Positions 1-6,806 of a DNA stretch of 32,226 bases are shown in pieces. The position numbers and the translations under genes are program-made. Positions within the stretch are counted from its first letter, which is position 1. The number at the start of each line of letters is the position of its first letter. The DNA is taken from the NCBI RefSeq assembly GCF_003243515.1, contig NZ_QFRA01000023.1:1-32226 (forward strand). Reading direction: 5' to 3'. The stretch is from Corynebacterium kroppenstedtii (GTDB taxonomy: Bacteria > Actinomycetota > Actinomycetes > Mycobacteriales > Mycobacteriaceae). A model generated the notes under the pieces. The model was not told the DNA's origin and did not search any database. It worked only from the letters and a program-made list of their open reading frames with translations.

Positions 1-69
1 GTGGCAGTTATGCCCGGCCCCACAGGCGAGCAGCACATTGCCTACATGAAGCGCCCGAAGGAAGACTAG
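1..69 (+). CDS. C-terminal end of a DUF4177 family protein (partial)
   Basis: The window opens inside a reading frame that gives 22 residues, starting VAVMPGPTGEQHIAYMKRPK and then ED, before TAG at 67-69. The PGPTGEQHxAYxKRPK ending is typical of the small (about 50 aa) actinobacterial DUF4177 protein encoded directly upstream of ridA, as Rv3678A is in M. tuberculosis. The preceding residues are expected to be the 'GWELV' part of the family and lie outside the window. The stop is only 4 nt before the ridA start, so the two are probably co-transcribed. The function of the family is unknown. The family call rests on a short tail plus synteny. Confidence 0.75.
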   Translation: MAVMPGPTGEQHIAYMKRPKED

Positions 70-73
70 TTTT

Positions 74-577
74 ATGACGACCAGCGGACAGTCCACTCAC
101 AGCCCCCGCAAGAATCTCGCTGACCTCGGGATCGAACTCCCGGAGGTGGCGGCGCCGGTTGCCTCCTACGCGCCGGCCGTGATCTCGGGGGACACAATTT
201 ACGTCTCGGGCCAGCTCCCCTTCAAGAACGGTGAACTCCCGGCGACGGGCAAAGTTGGCGCAGGCGTGTCCGCGGAGGACGCGGCCAGCTATGCACGCCA
301 GGCGGCACTCAACGCATTGGCCGCCATCAATTCCCTCGTTGACATTGACTCGGTGTCGATTGTGAAAGTCACGGGGTTTGTGGCATCGGCACCCGGATTC
401 GGCGGTCAGCCTGGGGTGATTAATGGCGCGTCGGATCTTTTTGGCGACGTTTTCGGTACGGCCCATGCGCGCTCGGCGGTGGGGGTTTCGGATCTGCCCC
501 TGGATGCGCCCGTCGAGGTTGAAGTCATCGCGCGACGTAACACCGGCGCGGAGTATCGGCGTAACACAAGCGAGTAA
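74..577 (+). CDS. RidA family protein (YjgF/YER057c/UK114), putative enamine/imine deaminase
   Basis: A 167-aa protein of the RidA superfamily. Canonical RidA hydrolyses reactive 2-aminoacrylate and related enamines released by PLP enzymes, acting in the cytosol as a homotrimer. The fold signature is clear: YVSGQLPF near residue 43, and the C-terminal motif HARSAVGVSDLP with Arg133 at the position of the substrate carboxylate-binding arginine, followed by VEVEVIA. The protein is longer than the usual 130 aa through an N-terminal extension and an inserted loop around residues 104-116, as in the mycobacterial Rv3678c group, so substrate range may differ from E. coli RidA. ATG 74 follows the DUF4177 stop by 4 nt, with a GAAGGAAG ribosome-binding stretch inside the end of the upstream gene. 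Confidence 0.9.
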   Translation: MTTSGQSTHSPRKNLADLGIELPEVAAPVASYAPAVISGDTIYVSGQLPFKNGELPATGKVGAGVSAEDAASYARQAALNALAAINSLVDIDSVSIVKVTGFVASAPGFGGQPGVINGASDLFGDVFGTAHARSAVGVSDLPLDAPVEVEVIARRNTGAEYRRNTSE

Positions 578-689
578 TTCCGCGACGAAAGCCCGTCGTA
601 CCCCGGGGGTTTTCCGAACGTGTGCTAAGTCATGCTCGGAATTGCCCCCGTTTCGGCATTTTTTCGGTCGTCTCTGGCCCGATGAGATT

Positions 690-723
690 TTGACAGACCG
701 CGCGAGGACGTACACTGACATGC
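690..723 (+). promoter_or_regulatory. Putative leaderless promoter of the MBL hydrolase
   Basis: TTGACA at 690-695 and TACACT at 711-716 form -35 and -10 boxes with a short 15-bp spacer. The -10 ends 7 nt before ATG 724, so transcription would start at or next to the A of the start codon. No Shine-Dalgarno sequence precedes that ATG. Both facts fit a leaderless mRNA, which is common in Corynebacterium and Mycobacterium. This is inference from spacing, not from transcript data. Confidence 0.55.
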
Positions 724-1563
724 ATGGAGCATCCTGCGTATAGCCAGTTGCGTCCCGTTACCCCCAACGTGGGCGTTGTTTTATGTCCCAATCCCAGCTA
801 TGGCTCGCTAGAGGGCACCAATAGTTGGGTCATTAGAGCTGATGGTGATCCGCGGTCGATCGTTGTGGATCCGGGCCCTCAGGATGAAGGCCATCTGAAT
901 GTTCTTAACCATCATGCGTCGGAAATCGCGATGATTCTTTTGACTCACCGGCATCCGGATCATGCTGATGGGGCTAACCGGTTATCGCAGATTACGGGGG
1001 CGCCTGTCCGGTCTGTTGATAAGCGATTCTGCAAGATGGGGGATCCGCTTGAGGACGGGGAAGTGATCACCGTCGAGGGTGTTACTCCGGCCGTGAAGGT
1101 CGTCGCCACTCCTGGCCACACTGCGGACTCGGTGTGTTTCTTCCTTTACCCGAGTGCCGACGCTGCTCGGGCCGATGATGGCTCGGGCGATACGAAGCCT
1201 GAGGCGATTTTGACGGGCGATACCATCGCCGGCAAGCATACGACCATGATCTCCGAGACCGATGGTGATTTGGGCCAATACTTGACGACGTTGGAGATGC
1301 TGAAGAAGCGTGGCGCTGGCGTTCCTTTGTTGCCCGCGCATGGGCCGGATCACCCGGATTTGGAGCCGTTTGCCAAGAAATATCTTGATCGACGTCACCA
1401 CCGCCTGGACCAGATCCGTGAGGCCCGCAAGAAGCTGGGGGATGATGCTTCGGTGGATCAGTTGGTCGATGAGATTTACACAGACGTGGATCCGGTGTTG
1501 CGTGGTGCTGCTGAGCAGTCGACGCGGGTGGCACTGCGGTATTTAAGCGCTGAAGAGAAGTAG
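724..1563 (+). CDS. MBL-fold metallo-hydrolase with C-terminal winged-helix domain (Rv3677c-like)
   Basis: A 279-aa metallo-beta-lactamase-fold protein. The metal-binding motif THRHPDH (His75, His77, Asp79, His80) is intact, followed by TPGHT near residue 122, the TGD motif before IAGKHTT, and a late AHGPDH histidine. The last 70 residues (HHRLDQIREARKKL onward) match the helical domain found in LACTB2-like and RNase-related MBL proteins (BLACT_WH). A hydrolase role on a nucleic-acid phosphodiester or a thioester is possible; the substrate is not known from sequence. It lies between ridA and crp exactly as in mycobacteria. It has its own apparent leaderless promoter and ends 47 nt before a strong hairpin terminator. 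Confidence 0.9.
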   Translation: MEHPAYSQLRPVTPNVGVVLCPNPSYGSLEGTNSWVIRADGDPRSIVVDPGPQDEGHLNVLNHHASEIAMILLTHRHPDHADGANRLSQITGAPVRSVDKRFCKMGDPLEDGEVITVEGVTPAVKVVATPGHTADSVCFFLYPSADAARADDGSGDTKPEAILTGDTIAGKHTTMISETDGDLGQYLTTLEMLKKRGAGVPLLPAHGPDHPDLEPFAKKYLDRRHHRLDQIREARKKLGDDASVDQLVDEIYTDVDPVLRGAAEQSTRVALRYLSAEEK

Positions 1564-1610
1564 CACTCAGTAGTAGTTACGCTCGAGAAAAGCCACGCTC
1601 AATAGAAATA

Positions 1611-1640
1611 AGCAGCCCGGGGAGTCTCGGGCTGCTTTGC
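1611..1640 (+). terminator. Rho-independent terminator after the MBL hydrolase gene
   Basis: Perfect 9-bp stem AGCAGCCCG (1611-1619) / CGGGCTGCT (1628-1636) with an 8-nt loop, followed by TTTGCGTTTCGTTT. It lies 47 nt past the MBL stop in the gap between two convergent genes. The T-rich tail is on the + side only, so it mainly serves the + strand gene. Confidence 0.75.
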
Positions 1641-1666
1641 GTTTCGTTTAAGTTCTGCGCGTTTGT

Positions 1667-1689
1667 GGGTTTTACGACAAAAGTGTGTC
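1667..1689 (+). repeat. 23-nt repeat, copy A (matches 32128-32150 at 21/23)
   Basis: This 23-nt stretch has the form GGGTT-T-TACGACAAA-A-GTGTGTC. It recurs in the same orientation at 32128-32150 with only two substitutions (positions 6 and 16). Two near-identical copies 30 kb apart in otherwise unrelated intergenic DNA suggest the end of a mobile element or a family of intergenic repeats. Copy B lies just outside the 3' end of a truncated gene at the window edge, which would fit an insertion-sequence terminus; copy A would then be a remnant. Confidence 0.55.
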
Positions 1690-1697
1690 CGTGTGCC

Positions 1698-1825
1698 GGA
1701 AAACTGTGGGGGTATATCGGGGTCGGTTGTGAAAACTGCGGGGGGATGTGGCCAAAAATTGGCCGAAAATTGACGATATACCCCCGCACTCTTGGGCTCC
1801 AAGTGTAGCTTCTCCACAGTTTTCC
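1698..1825. repeat. Nested inverted and direct repeats in the MBL/crp convergent gap
   Basis: The 304-base gap 1564-1867 holds no gene but is dense in repeats. GGAAAACTGTGG (1698-1709) is perfectly inverted at 1814-1825. GGGGGTATATCG (1708-1719) is perfectly inverted at 1774-1785. GAAAACTGTGGGGG (1699-1712) recurs directly as GAAAACTGCGGGGG at 1731-1744. A palindrome GGCCAA-AAA-TTGGCC sits in the centre at 1750-1764. The two outer arms form one 22-nt left arm whose right counterpart is split by 28 nt. As the gap lies between the 3' ends of two genes, an operator is unlikely; a small mobile-element remnant or a structured RNA is more plausible. Confidence 0.6.
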
Positions 1826-1867
1826 GTGTACCGGCTCCTTGTTCCGTGCGCCGGTGTGGCTACCTAA

Positions 1868-2563
1868 CTACCGAGCGCGACGTGCCAGGCGCTCGCTGTT
1901 GCAAATAACGACGGTCTTGCCTTCGAGCCGGATCCATCCGCGGTGAGCAAACTCGGCGAGCGCTTTGTTGACAGTCTCGCGTGATGCACCAACAAGCTGC
2001 GCGATTTCCTCTTGAGTGAGGTCGTGGTGAACCCGCCAGTTCCCGTTGTCCTGAACACCGAAGCGGTTGGCAAGCTGGAGCAGCGCCTTCGCGACGCGCC
2101 CGGGAACGTCGGTAAAAATAAGGTCTGCCAGGGAATTATTGGTGCGACGCAGGCGACGCGCGAGCACCCGAAGCAGCTGCTCAGAAATGGCCGGGTGGTC
2201 ATTGATCCACTGGTGGAGTTTCTCCGAGTTCATCGTGGCGGTTGACACTTCAGTGACGCAAATGGCCGACGATGTACGCGGGTTCGGGTCGAAGATGGAC
2301 AGCTCGCCGAACATGTCCGAGGGGCCCATGATCGTCAGAAGGTTTTCACGACCGTCGGCTGCGTGGCGGGCCAGCTTCACTTTGCCTTCGGTGATGATAT
2401 AGAGGCGGTCGCCAGGCTCACCCTCGTCGAAAATGGTGGTGCCGCGCGGGAATCGCACCGTCTCAAGATCATGGATGAGGTTCCGGACGGCAACTGGGTC
2501 AACGCCTTGGAAAATGCCGGCACGGGAGAGGATCTCGGTGACGTCGCTCAACGTAGTCTCCAC
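1868..2563 (-). CDS. glxR: cAMP-responsive Crp/Fnr-family regulator (GlxR)
   Basis: A global regulator that binds DNA at TGTGA-N6-TCACA sites in complex with cAMP; in C. glutamicum its regulon includes carbon and central metabolism. The N-terminal cyclic-nucleotide domain carries the phosphate-binding cassette FGELSIFDPNPRTSSA, and the C-terminal HTH is LTQEEIAQLVGASRETVNKA. Identity with known GlxR appears very high throughout. I choose GTG 2563 (231 aa, VETTLSDVTEILSRAG), which matches the roughly 227-aa length of GlxR. The in-frame ATG at 2626 would add 21 unconserved residues and lies upstream of the best -10 box. The gene is monocistronic and converges on the MBL hydrolase gene. Confidence 0.93.
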   Translation of the reverse strand: METTLSDVTEILSRAGIFQGVDPVAVRNLIHDLETVRFPRGTTIFDEGEPGDRLYIITEGKVKLARHAADGRENLLTIMGPSDMFGELSIFDPNPRTSSAICVTEVSTATMNSEKLHQWINDHPAISEQLLRVLARRLRRTNNSLADLIFTDVPGRVAKALLQLANRFGVQDNGNWRVHHDLTQEEIAQLVGASRETVNKALAEFAHRGWIRLEGKTVVICNSERLARRAR

Positions 2564-2603
2564 TTCTCGCAGTAGGGTCGAGTGCCACGGTGCGCGGTCG
2601 TCT

Positions 2604-2649
2604 GTGTTAGATACTAAATACCGCACCCGTCGCTGTATCGCACCTCACA
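2604..2649 (-). promoter_or_regulatory. Putative crp/glxR promoter with overlapping GlxR-type site
   Basis: On the minus strand a -10 TAGTAT (2616-2611) is followed by about 48 nt to GTG 2563. At 2634-2649 the minus strand reads TGTGA-GGTGCG-ATACA: one perfect GlxR half-site and one degenerate half-site (consensus TGTGA-N6-TCACA). It covers the expected -35 position (about 2634-2639), a placement that would repress. Autoregulation of glxR is known in C. glutamicum; the specific site here is inference. Confidence 0.4.
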
Positions 2650-2834
2650 TTACTACGTGGCACGCCAAAAGTGAGAGCTTTGTCCGATTTAGGAATAGCC
2701 TCACGCGGGAGTTTTATAGAGAGGAATAATCAATAAAAAGACAGAAGGTTCGTAAAAAATGCCTAATTTCGGGGATGAAGTGGCAAAACCGCTGCTTGTG
2801 CCGTTGGTCACGTTTTCAGAAGTAAACTCCCGTT

Positions 2835-2855
2835 GATAACGTATCCTACGTTATC
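2835..2855. promoter_or_regulatory. 9-bp perfect inverted repeat, putative operator
   Basis: GATAACGTA (2835-2843), spacer TCC, TACGTTATC (2847-2855). It lies in the gap 2564-2977 between the glxR promoter and the 3' end of a small membrane gene. The rest of that gap is AT-rich and holds nothing else I recognise. No T-run follows on either strand, so it is not a classic terminator. The tight symmetry suggests a dimeric regulator site, about 220 nt upstream of the glxR transcription start. Confidence 0.4.
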
Positions 2856-2977
2856 GTAGCTTTCATAGTGGCGAAGAACATACTATTTTTTGTCGACGGA
2901 ACCAGCGAATTGCGGTAAGAACTCGTCGCTTGACGACGCCACACGGGGGCTGCCTGGGCTGGCGCTTTCTCTAGTAC

Positions 2978-3121
2978 CTAGTGTGCTTCGACGCCGGGAC
3001 TCGACGCCTTCTTCCTCCCGGCGTTCTTCGCGAAGAGTTCGTAGCGTTCCATGCCAATGGCGAATCCCATAAGAATGAATGGTGCGAGGAGGGCAAATAA
3101 ACCGGCCATGCGGTCTACCAT
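2978..3121 (-). CDS. Small single-pass membrane protein (47 aa)
   Basis: ATG 3121 (minus strand) opens a 47-codon frame ending in TAG at 2978-2980. The product starts MVDRMAGLFALLAPFILMGF, continues AIGMERYELFAKNAGRKKA and ends SSPGVEAH. It has one hydrophobic segment (about residues 6-24) followed by a basic, then polar, tail, typical of a small inner-membrane protein with a cytosolic C-terminus. It sits divergently 38 nt from nth, the same slot in which M. tuberculosis has the putative membrane protein Rv3675. No Shine-Dalgarno is seen; TAACGT (3132-3127) just upstream could be the -10 of a leaderless transcript, though 5 nt is tight. Function unknown. Confidence 0.65.
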   Translation of the reverse strand: MVDRMAGLFALLAPFILMGFAIGMERYELFAKNAGRKKASSPGVEAH

Positions 3122-3126
3122 ACCGA

Positions 3127-3159
3127 CGTTATGTCCGGGGCGCCCGCTATGGTGTTGGC
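3127..3159. promoter_or_regulatory. Divergent leaderless promoters of nth and the small membrane gene
   Basis: The 38-bp gap holds a + strand -10 TATGGT (3148-3153) whose end is 6 nt from ATG 3160, and a minus-strand -10-like TAACGT (3132-3127) 5 nt from ATG 3121. Neither start codon has a Shine-Dalgarno sequence. The arrangement fits two back-to-back leaderless transcripts. There is no convincing -35 for either. Confidence 0.4.
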
Positions 3160-3897
3160 ATGGCCACTACCGAGACTCCGCTTGCCAAGGTCCGTCGTGC
3201 GCGGAGGATCTCCCGCGCGCTGCATCGCGCGTATCCGGACGCTAAAGCGGAACTCAACTTTGATAATCCGTATCAGATGGTCGTCGCCACGATTTTGTCT
3301 GCTCAGTGTACGGATCGTCGGGTGAATACGGTGACGCCGGCGTTGTTTAAGCGATTCCCCGGCCCGGAGGATCTGGACAATGCCAGTGTCGAGGAAGTCG
3401 AAGAATATATCCGCTCGACGGGGTTTTACCACAACAAAGCGCGGAATTTGGTTGCGCTGGGGCATGAACTTGTCACTCGTTTCGACGGTGCCGTCCCGGA
3501 CACGATGGCGGATTTGGTCTCGCTGCCTGGGGTGGGGCGCAAGACGGCGAACACCGTCCTGGGCAATGCGTTCGGCAAGCCGGGGATCACGGTGGACACG
3601 CATATGGGCCGCCTGATGCGTCGGTTCGGATTGACGGACGCGAAGGACCCGAAAAAGGTCGAGCAGGACGTCGCCCAGTTAATCGAGAAGAAGCGGTGGA
3701 CGCCGTTTTCCCACGAAGTCATTATTCATGGCCGACGTGTGTGCCACTCCCGGAAGGCGGCGTGCGGTGCGTGCTTCTTGGCGAAGGACTGTCGCGGTTT
3801 TGGTGTGTGGGGGCCGACGAATCCCGACGAGGCTGAGAAGCTGGTCAAAGGCCCAGAGCGTGACCGCATCCTCGATCTTGCGCTAGGGGGCCACTGA
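3160..3897 (+). CDS. nth: Endonuclease III
   Basis: Bifunctional DNA glycosylase/AP lyase of base excision repair, removing oxidised pyrimidines. The product is 245 aa from ATG 3160 (MATTETPLAKVRRA); an earlier in-frame start at 3079 would add 27 residues without family support and overlap the divergent gene. The helix-hairpin-helix is LPGVGRKTANTV with catalytic Lys128, and Asp146 lies in VDTHMGRL; these correspond to Lys120 and Asp138 of E. coli. The 4Fe-4S loop is complete: Cys195-X6-Cys202-X2-Cys205-X5-Cys211. The C-terminus carries a short extension (about 30 aa) as in other actinobacteria. The stop overlaps the start of the thioredoxin gene (TGATG), so the two are translationally coupled. 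Confidence 0.95.
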   Translation: MATTETPLAKVRRARRISRALHRAYPDAKAELNFDNPYQMVVATILSAQCTDRRVNTVTPALFKRFPGPEDLDNASVEEVEEYIRSTGFYHNKARNLVALGHELVTRFDGAVPDTMADLVSLPGVGRKTANTVLGNAFGKPGITVDTHMGRLMRRFGLTDAKDPKKVEQDVAQLIEKKRWTPFSHEVIIHGRRVCHSRKAACGACFLAKDCRGFGVWGPTNPDEAEKLVKGPERDRILDLALGGH

Positions 3898-4625
3898 TGG
3901 GACGACAACAACGGTGGACCATCCTGATCATCGCCGTGCTGACGGGCTTGGTGATCTGCGCGGTTCCTCTCATGCTGCGGTCCACATCCAGCCCCAATGA
4001 TGCGCATTCGGGAGCGGCGATATCTGATAATCCCGCTGGTCAGGGCTCCAGTAGCCAGGGCGATGCAAGGGATAGCTCGGAAGGCGCAGATTCCCCTGCC
4101 TCCAACCCCACGACTGGCCGGCCAGCGTGCCCCACTGCGGGCGCCGACACCGCGGCGAACAGCACGGAAGGCTCGGGGAGCTCGGACGACGCTAATTCGC
4201 CTCTGGGCTCGGTGACACTGCCATGCTTAGGCAACTCCGCAAGCAAGGCCGATGCCCAACCATTGAGCCGCAACCTCGTGGGCAAACCCACCGTGATCAA
4301 CCTGTGGGCATTTTGGTGCCAGCCGTGCAAGAAGGAACTCCCGATCGTTGACAAAGTCGCCCAGTCCCACCCGGAATGGAACGTCGTCGGCGTGCACGCC
4401 GATAAAAATGGTGACGCAGGTGTCGGCGTCCTCTCCGATTTACATGTGGATCACTTAGCCAGCTTCCAGGACTCGGGTGGCGACGTCGCCCGGGCGTTGA
4501 AGTTGCCGTCGGTTATCCCCATCACGGTGGTTCTCAAACCTAACGGGGAGGTTGCCAAGGTGTACCCGCAAACGTTCACCAGCACCAGCGAGTTAGAGTC
4601 GGCGGTCACCACAGCGCTCAGCTAA
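3897..4625 (+). CDS. Membrane-anchored TlpA/ResA-like thioredoxin
   Basis: A 242-aa thiol-disulfide protein facing the cell-wall side of the membrane. Residues 8-27 form an N-terminal membrane anchor (WTILIIAVLTGLVICAVPLM) with no proper lipobox. A Ser/Gly/Ala/Asp-rich linker spans roughly residues 28-105. The thioredoxin domain follows, with the active site WCQPC (Cys141, Cys144) and a cis-proline in SVIPITVV. This is the Rv3673c position between nth and the NUDIX gene. Likely roles are reduction or exchange of disulfides in exported proteins; MarP-type proteases such as the one two genes down need a disulfide, so a link is possible but unproven. It overlaps the nth stop by one base. Confidence 0.88.
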   Translation: MGRQQRWTILIIAVLTGLVICAVPLMLRSTSSPNDAHSGAAISDNPAGQGSSSQGDARDSSEGADSPASNPTTGRPACPTAGADTAANSTEGSGSSDDANSPLGSVTLPCLGNSASKADAQPLSRNLVGKPTVINLWAFWCQPCKKELPIVDKVAQSHPEWNVVGVHADKNGDAGVGVLSDLHVDHLASFQDSGGDVARALKLPSVIPITVVLKPNGEVAKVYPQTFTSTSELESAVTTALS

Positions 4626-4737
4626 CGGGTTCACGGCGGTCCGGTAGCTCGGAGTCGGATAGCTCGGAAACTCCCACCGGGCGTCACCGCCAGGCCGTAT
4701 CCTGATCTGAGGCGTTGCGAAGTGTAGGAGGTCACAC

Positions 4738-5553
4738 GTGAAAACAGGGTTCCCCACGTCGTTCTCAGAGCCCATCCAGCCGCCGCTGCCCGACGCAGTT
4801 CCGCCGTGGCTTCGCGCGATCACACAGCGGGCCCGCGACGGCGGTATCCGTCGTCAGCTCTCTGATTTATCTCGACGGAAACCCCAGCTTGACGACGCAA
4901 CCCGCCCGTCGGCAGTGCTTATGCTCCTGGCCGGCGACCCCACGTACGAGCCCACACCCAGCACGCCCTACCCCGAGGACGCCCGGCTACTCCTGACCCA
5001 CCGCGCGCCCACCCTGCGGTCGCACTCGGGCCAAATGGCGTTCCCTGGCGGGCGGAAAGACCCCGAGGACGCCACGCCCATCGACACCGCTGTCCGGGAA
5101 GCGCAAGAGGAAACAGCCGTCCGCCCGGACACGATGTCGCCGCTGGCGGTCCTCCACCCGATCCTCATCCCCCGCACGGGAAACGTCGTCTCGCCGGTGT
5201 TGGCATACTGGAACAACCCCACCCACGTCTACCCCGCCAGCCCCGCCGAGGTGGCCGACGTCGTCGCCATACCGCTGGAACACCTGGCGGACCCGTCGAT
5301 ACGGATAACCGTCGGCAGGCAGGGGTGGACCGGGCCCGCGTTTTGGATAGGAGACCTTCTACTTTGGGGTTTTACCGGCGGGTTAGTGGATGGCCTCCTC
5401 CGCGAAGCGGGTTGGGAGAAACCATGGAACGCTTCACCTGTGTACGATCTTGCAGAGACGCTTGCTCGGTCGGCGAACAATGAACCGGTGACTCGGTGGC
5501 GGAGAAACCCCCAGAAACCATCAACGCCGACAACCCCCAACCACAAGAACTGA
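4738..5553 (+). CDS. NUDIX hydrolase of the CoA pyrophosphatase (UPF0035) type
   Basis: A 271-aa protein expected to cleave CoA or a related nucleotide diphosphate. The UPF0035 signature is complete: LLTHRAPTLRSHSG directly followed by QMAFPGG, then the NUDIX helix with TAVREAQEETAV. GTG 4738 is well supported by AGGAGG at 4726-4731, 6 nt upstream. A 112-nt gap separates it from the thioredoxin gene; TATCCT at 4699-4704 could be a -10 for a separate transcript. MarP starts 10 nt after its stop, so the two are probably one operon, as with Rv3672c-Rv3671c. The C-terminal 35 residues are polar and proline-rich without a recognised domain. Confidence 0.9.
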   Translation: MKTGFPTSFSEPIQPPLPDAVPPWLRAITQRARDGGIRRQLSDLSRRKPQLDDATRPSAVLMLLAGDPTYEPTPSTPYPEDARLLLTHRAPTLRSHSGQMAFPGGRKDPEDATPIDTAVREAQEETAVRPDTMSPLAVLHPILIPRTGNVVSPVLAYWNNPTHVYPASPAEVADVVAIPLEHLADPSIRITVGRQGWTGPAFWIGDLLLWGFTGGLVDGLLREAGWEKPWNASPVYDLAETLARSANNEPVTRWRRNPQKPSTPTTPNHKN

Positions 5554-5563
5554 GAGACACTGA

Positions 5564-6766
5564 ATGAGCGGATCCACCATTGTGGACATCGTCATTGTGC
5601 TCATCGCACTATCGGCGATGCATTCCGGATGGAGACAAGGCGGTGTATCCTCTATCGCCGCGGTCATAGGCGTTCTCATCGGCGGCATGGTCGGCATGTG
5701 GGCCGCCCCGTACGCGATGGCCCAGACCGACGACAACAACACGCGATTCCTCTTCGCCCTTGGCATCGCGGTTCTCGCCGTCATCATTGGGTACGCCATA
5801 GGATCCTCCATCGGCATTGCCCTGCGCAACATGATCCGCACCCGGGCCGTGTACAAGGCCGACGCGGCCGTCGGGGCTGTCGTGCAGGTCTTCACCGCAA
5901 TCGTCGTCGTGTGGATGATTGCCGTGCCCGTGGTGTCCGTGTCCACGGGGGACTTCTCTAAAGCGCTCCGCAACTCGAAGGTTTTGGGAGCGGTGGACTC
6001 GCTGGCCCCGCAGCAGGTGAACAACTGGGGCAGCCGGGTTGGCATGTTCCTCAACCAGAACAGCATGCCGACGCTGACCGACCCGTTTGGTGAGCTCCCG
6101 AACAAGGATGTTCCCGCGCCGGCAGATTCCGTTTTGTCCACCCAGCGCTTGAACGAGATTCGGCCGTCCGTTGTTCAGGTCTTATCGACGGCACAGCAGT
6201 GCCGAAAGATGCTGGAAGGCAGCGGTTTTGTGATCGCGCCGGGCACCGTGGTGACCAATGCCCACGTGGTTGCCGGATCGAATGAGGTCAAGCTGCGGAC
6301 AGTCAACGGTGAGGATGTTGCCACCGTCACGTATTTCAACCCCGACAAGGATATCGCGGTGCTGCACGCTGTGGACCTGGGCTTGAGCCCTTTGCAGCTG
6401 GATGACGTGCCCGCGACGACGGGGTCCGATGCGGCCGTGCTCGGGTACCCCTTGGGTGGGCCCTTTGATGTGGAAAACGCGCGCGTTCGTGACCGCTTGA
6501 CCATCGACGGGCCGAATATTTACTCCACCGACCGCGTCCAGCGCGAAGCCTATACGCTGCGCGGATTGGTCCGCGAGGGTAACTCCGGCGGGCCCGTTGT
6601 CGATGGCGACGGTGAAGTCCTTGGGCTGATCTTCGGCGCCGGGGTGGACGACCAAGACACCGGATACGCGCTGACCAACCACGAGATCATGGAATCGTTG
6701 GGATCGGTGGAGAACGTCCAGAACTTGCGGTCTGCGGTGGACACGAAGTCGTGCGTGGCTAAGTAG
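5564..6766 (+). CDS. marP: Membrane-bound trypsin-like serine protease (MarP/Rv3671c family)
   Basis: A 400-aa protein with an N-terminal CvpA-like domain of four membrane segments (about residues 5-130) and an extracytoplasmic chymotrypsin-fold protease. The catalytic triad is visible: His234 in TNAHVVAG, Asp263 in DKDIAVL and Ser341 in REGNSGGPV. These lie within one or two residues of M. tuberculosis MarP (His235, Asp264, Ser343). Cys213 and Cys397 match the MarP disulfide pair. MarP protects against acid and oxidative stress by cleaving a peptidoglycan hydrolase in mycobacteria; the same role here is inference. It follows the NUDIX gene closely and converges on an alpha/beta-hydrolase gene 40 nt away. 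Confidence 0.93.
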   Translation: MSGSTIVDIVIVLIALSAMHSGWRQGGVSSIAAVIGVLIGGMVGMWAAPYAMAQTDDNNTRFLFALGIAVLAVIIGYAIGSSIGIALRNMIRTRAVYKADAAVGAVVQVFTAIVVVWMIAVPVVSVSTGDFSKALRNSKVLGAVDSLAPQQVNNWGSRVGMFLNQNSMPTLTDPFGELPNKDVPAPADSVLSTQRLNEIRPSVVQVLSTAQQCRKMLEGSGFVIAPGTVVTNAHVVAGSNEVKLRTVNGEDVATVTYFNPDKDIAVLHAVDLGLSPLQLDDVPATTGSDAAVLGYPLGGPFDVENARVRDRLTIDGPNIYSTDRVQREAYTLRGLVREGNSGGPVVDGDGEVLGLIFGAGVDDQDTGYALTNHEIMESLGSVENVQNLRSAVDTKSCVAK

Positions 6767-6806
6767 GGCGGGCGCCGACGACGGGCGCGTGAGAGCGCGT
6801 CGGCGG

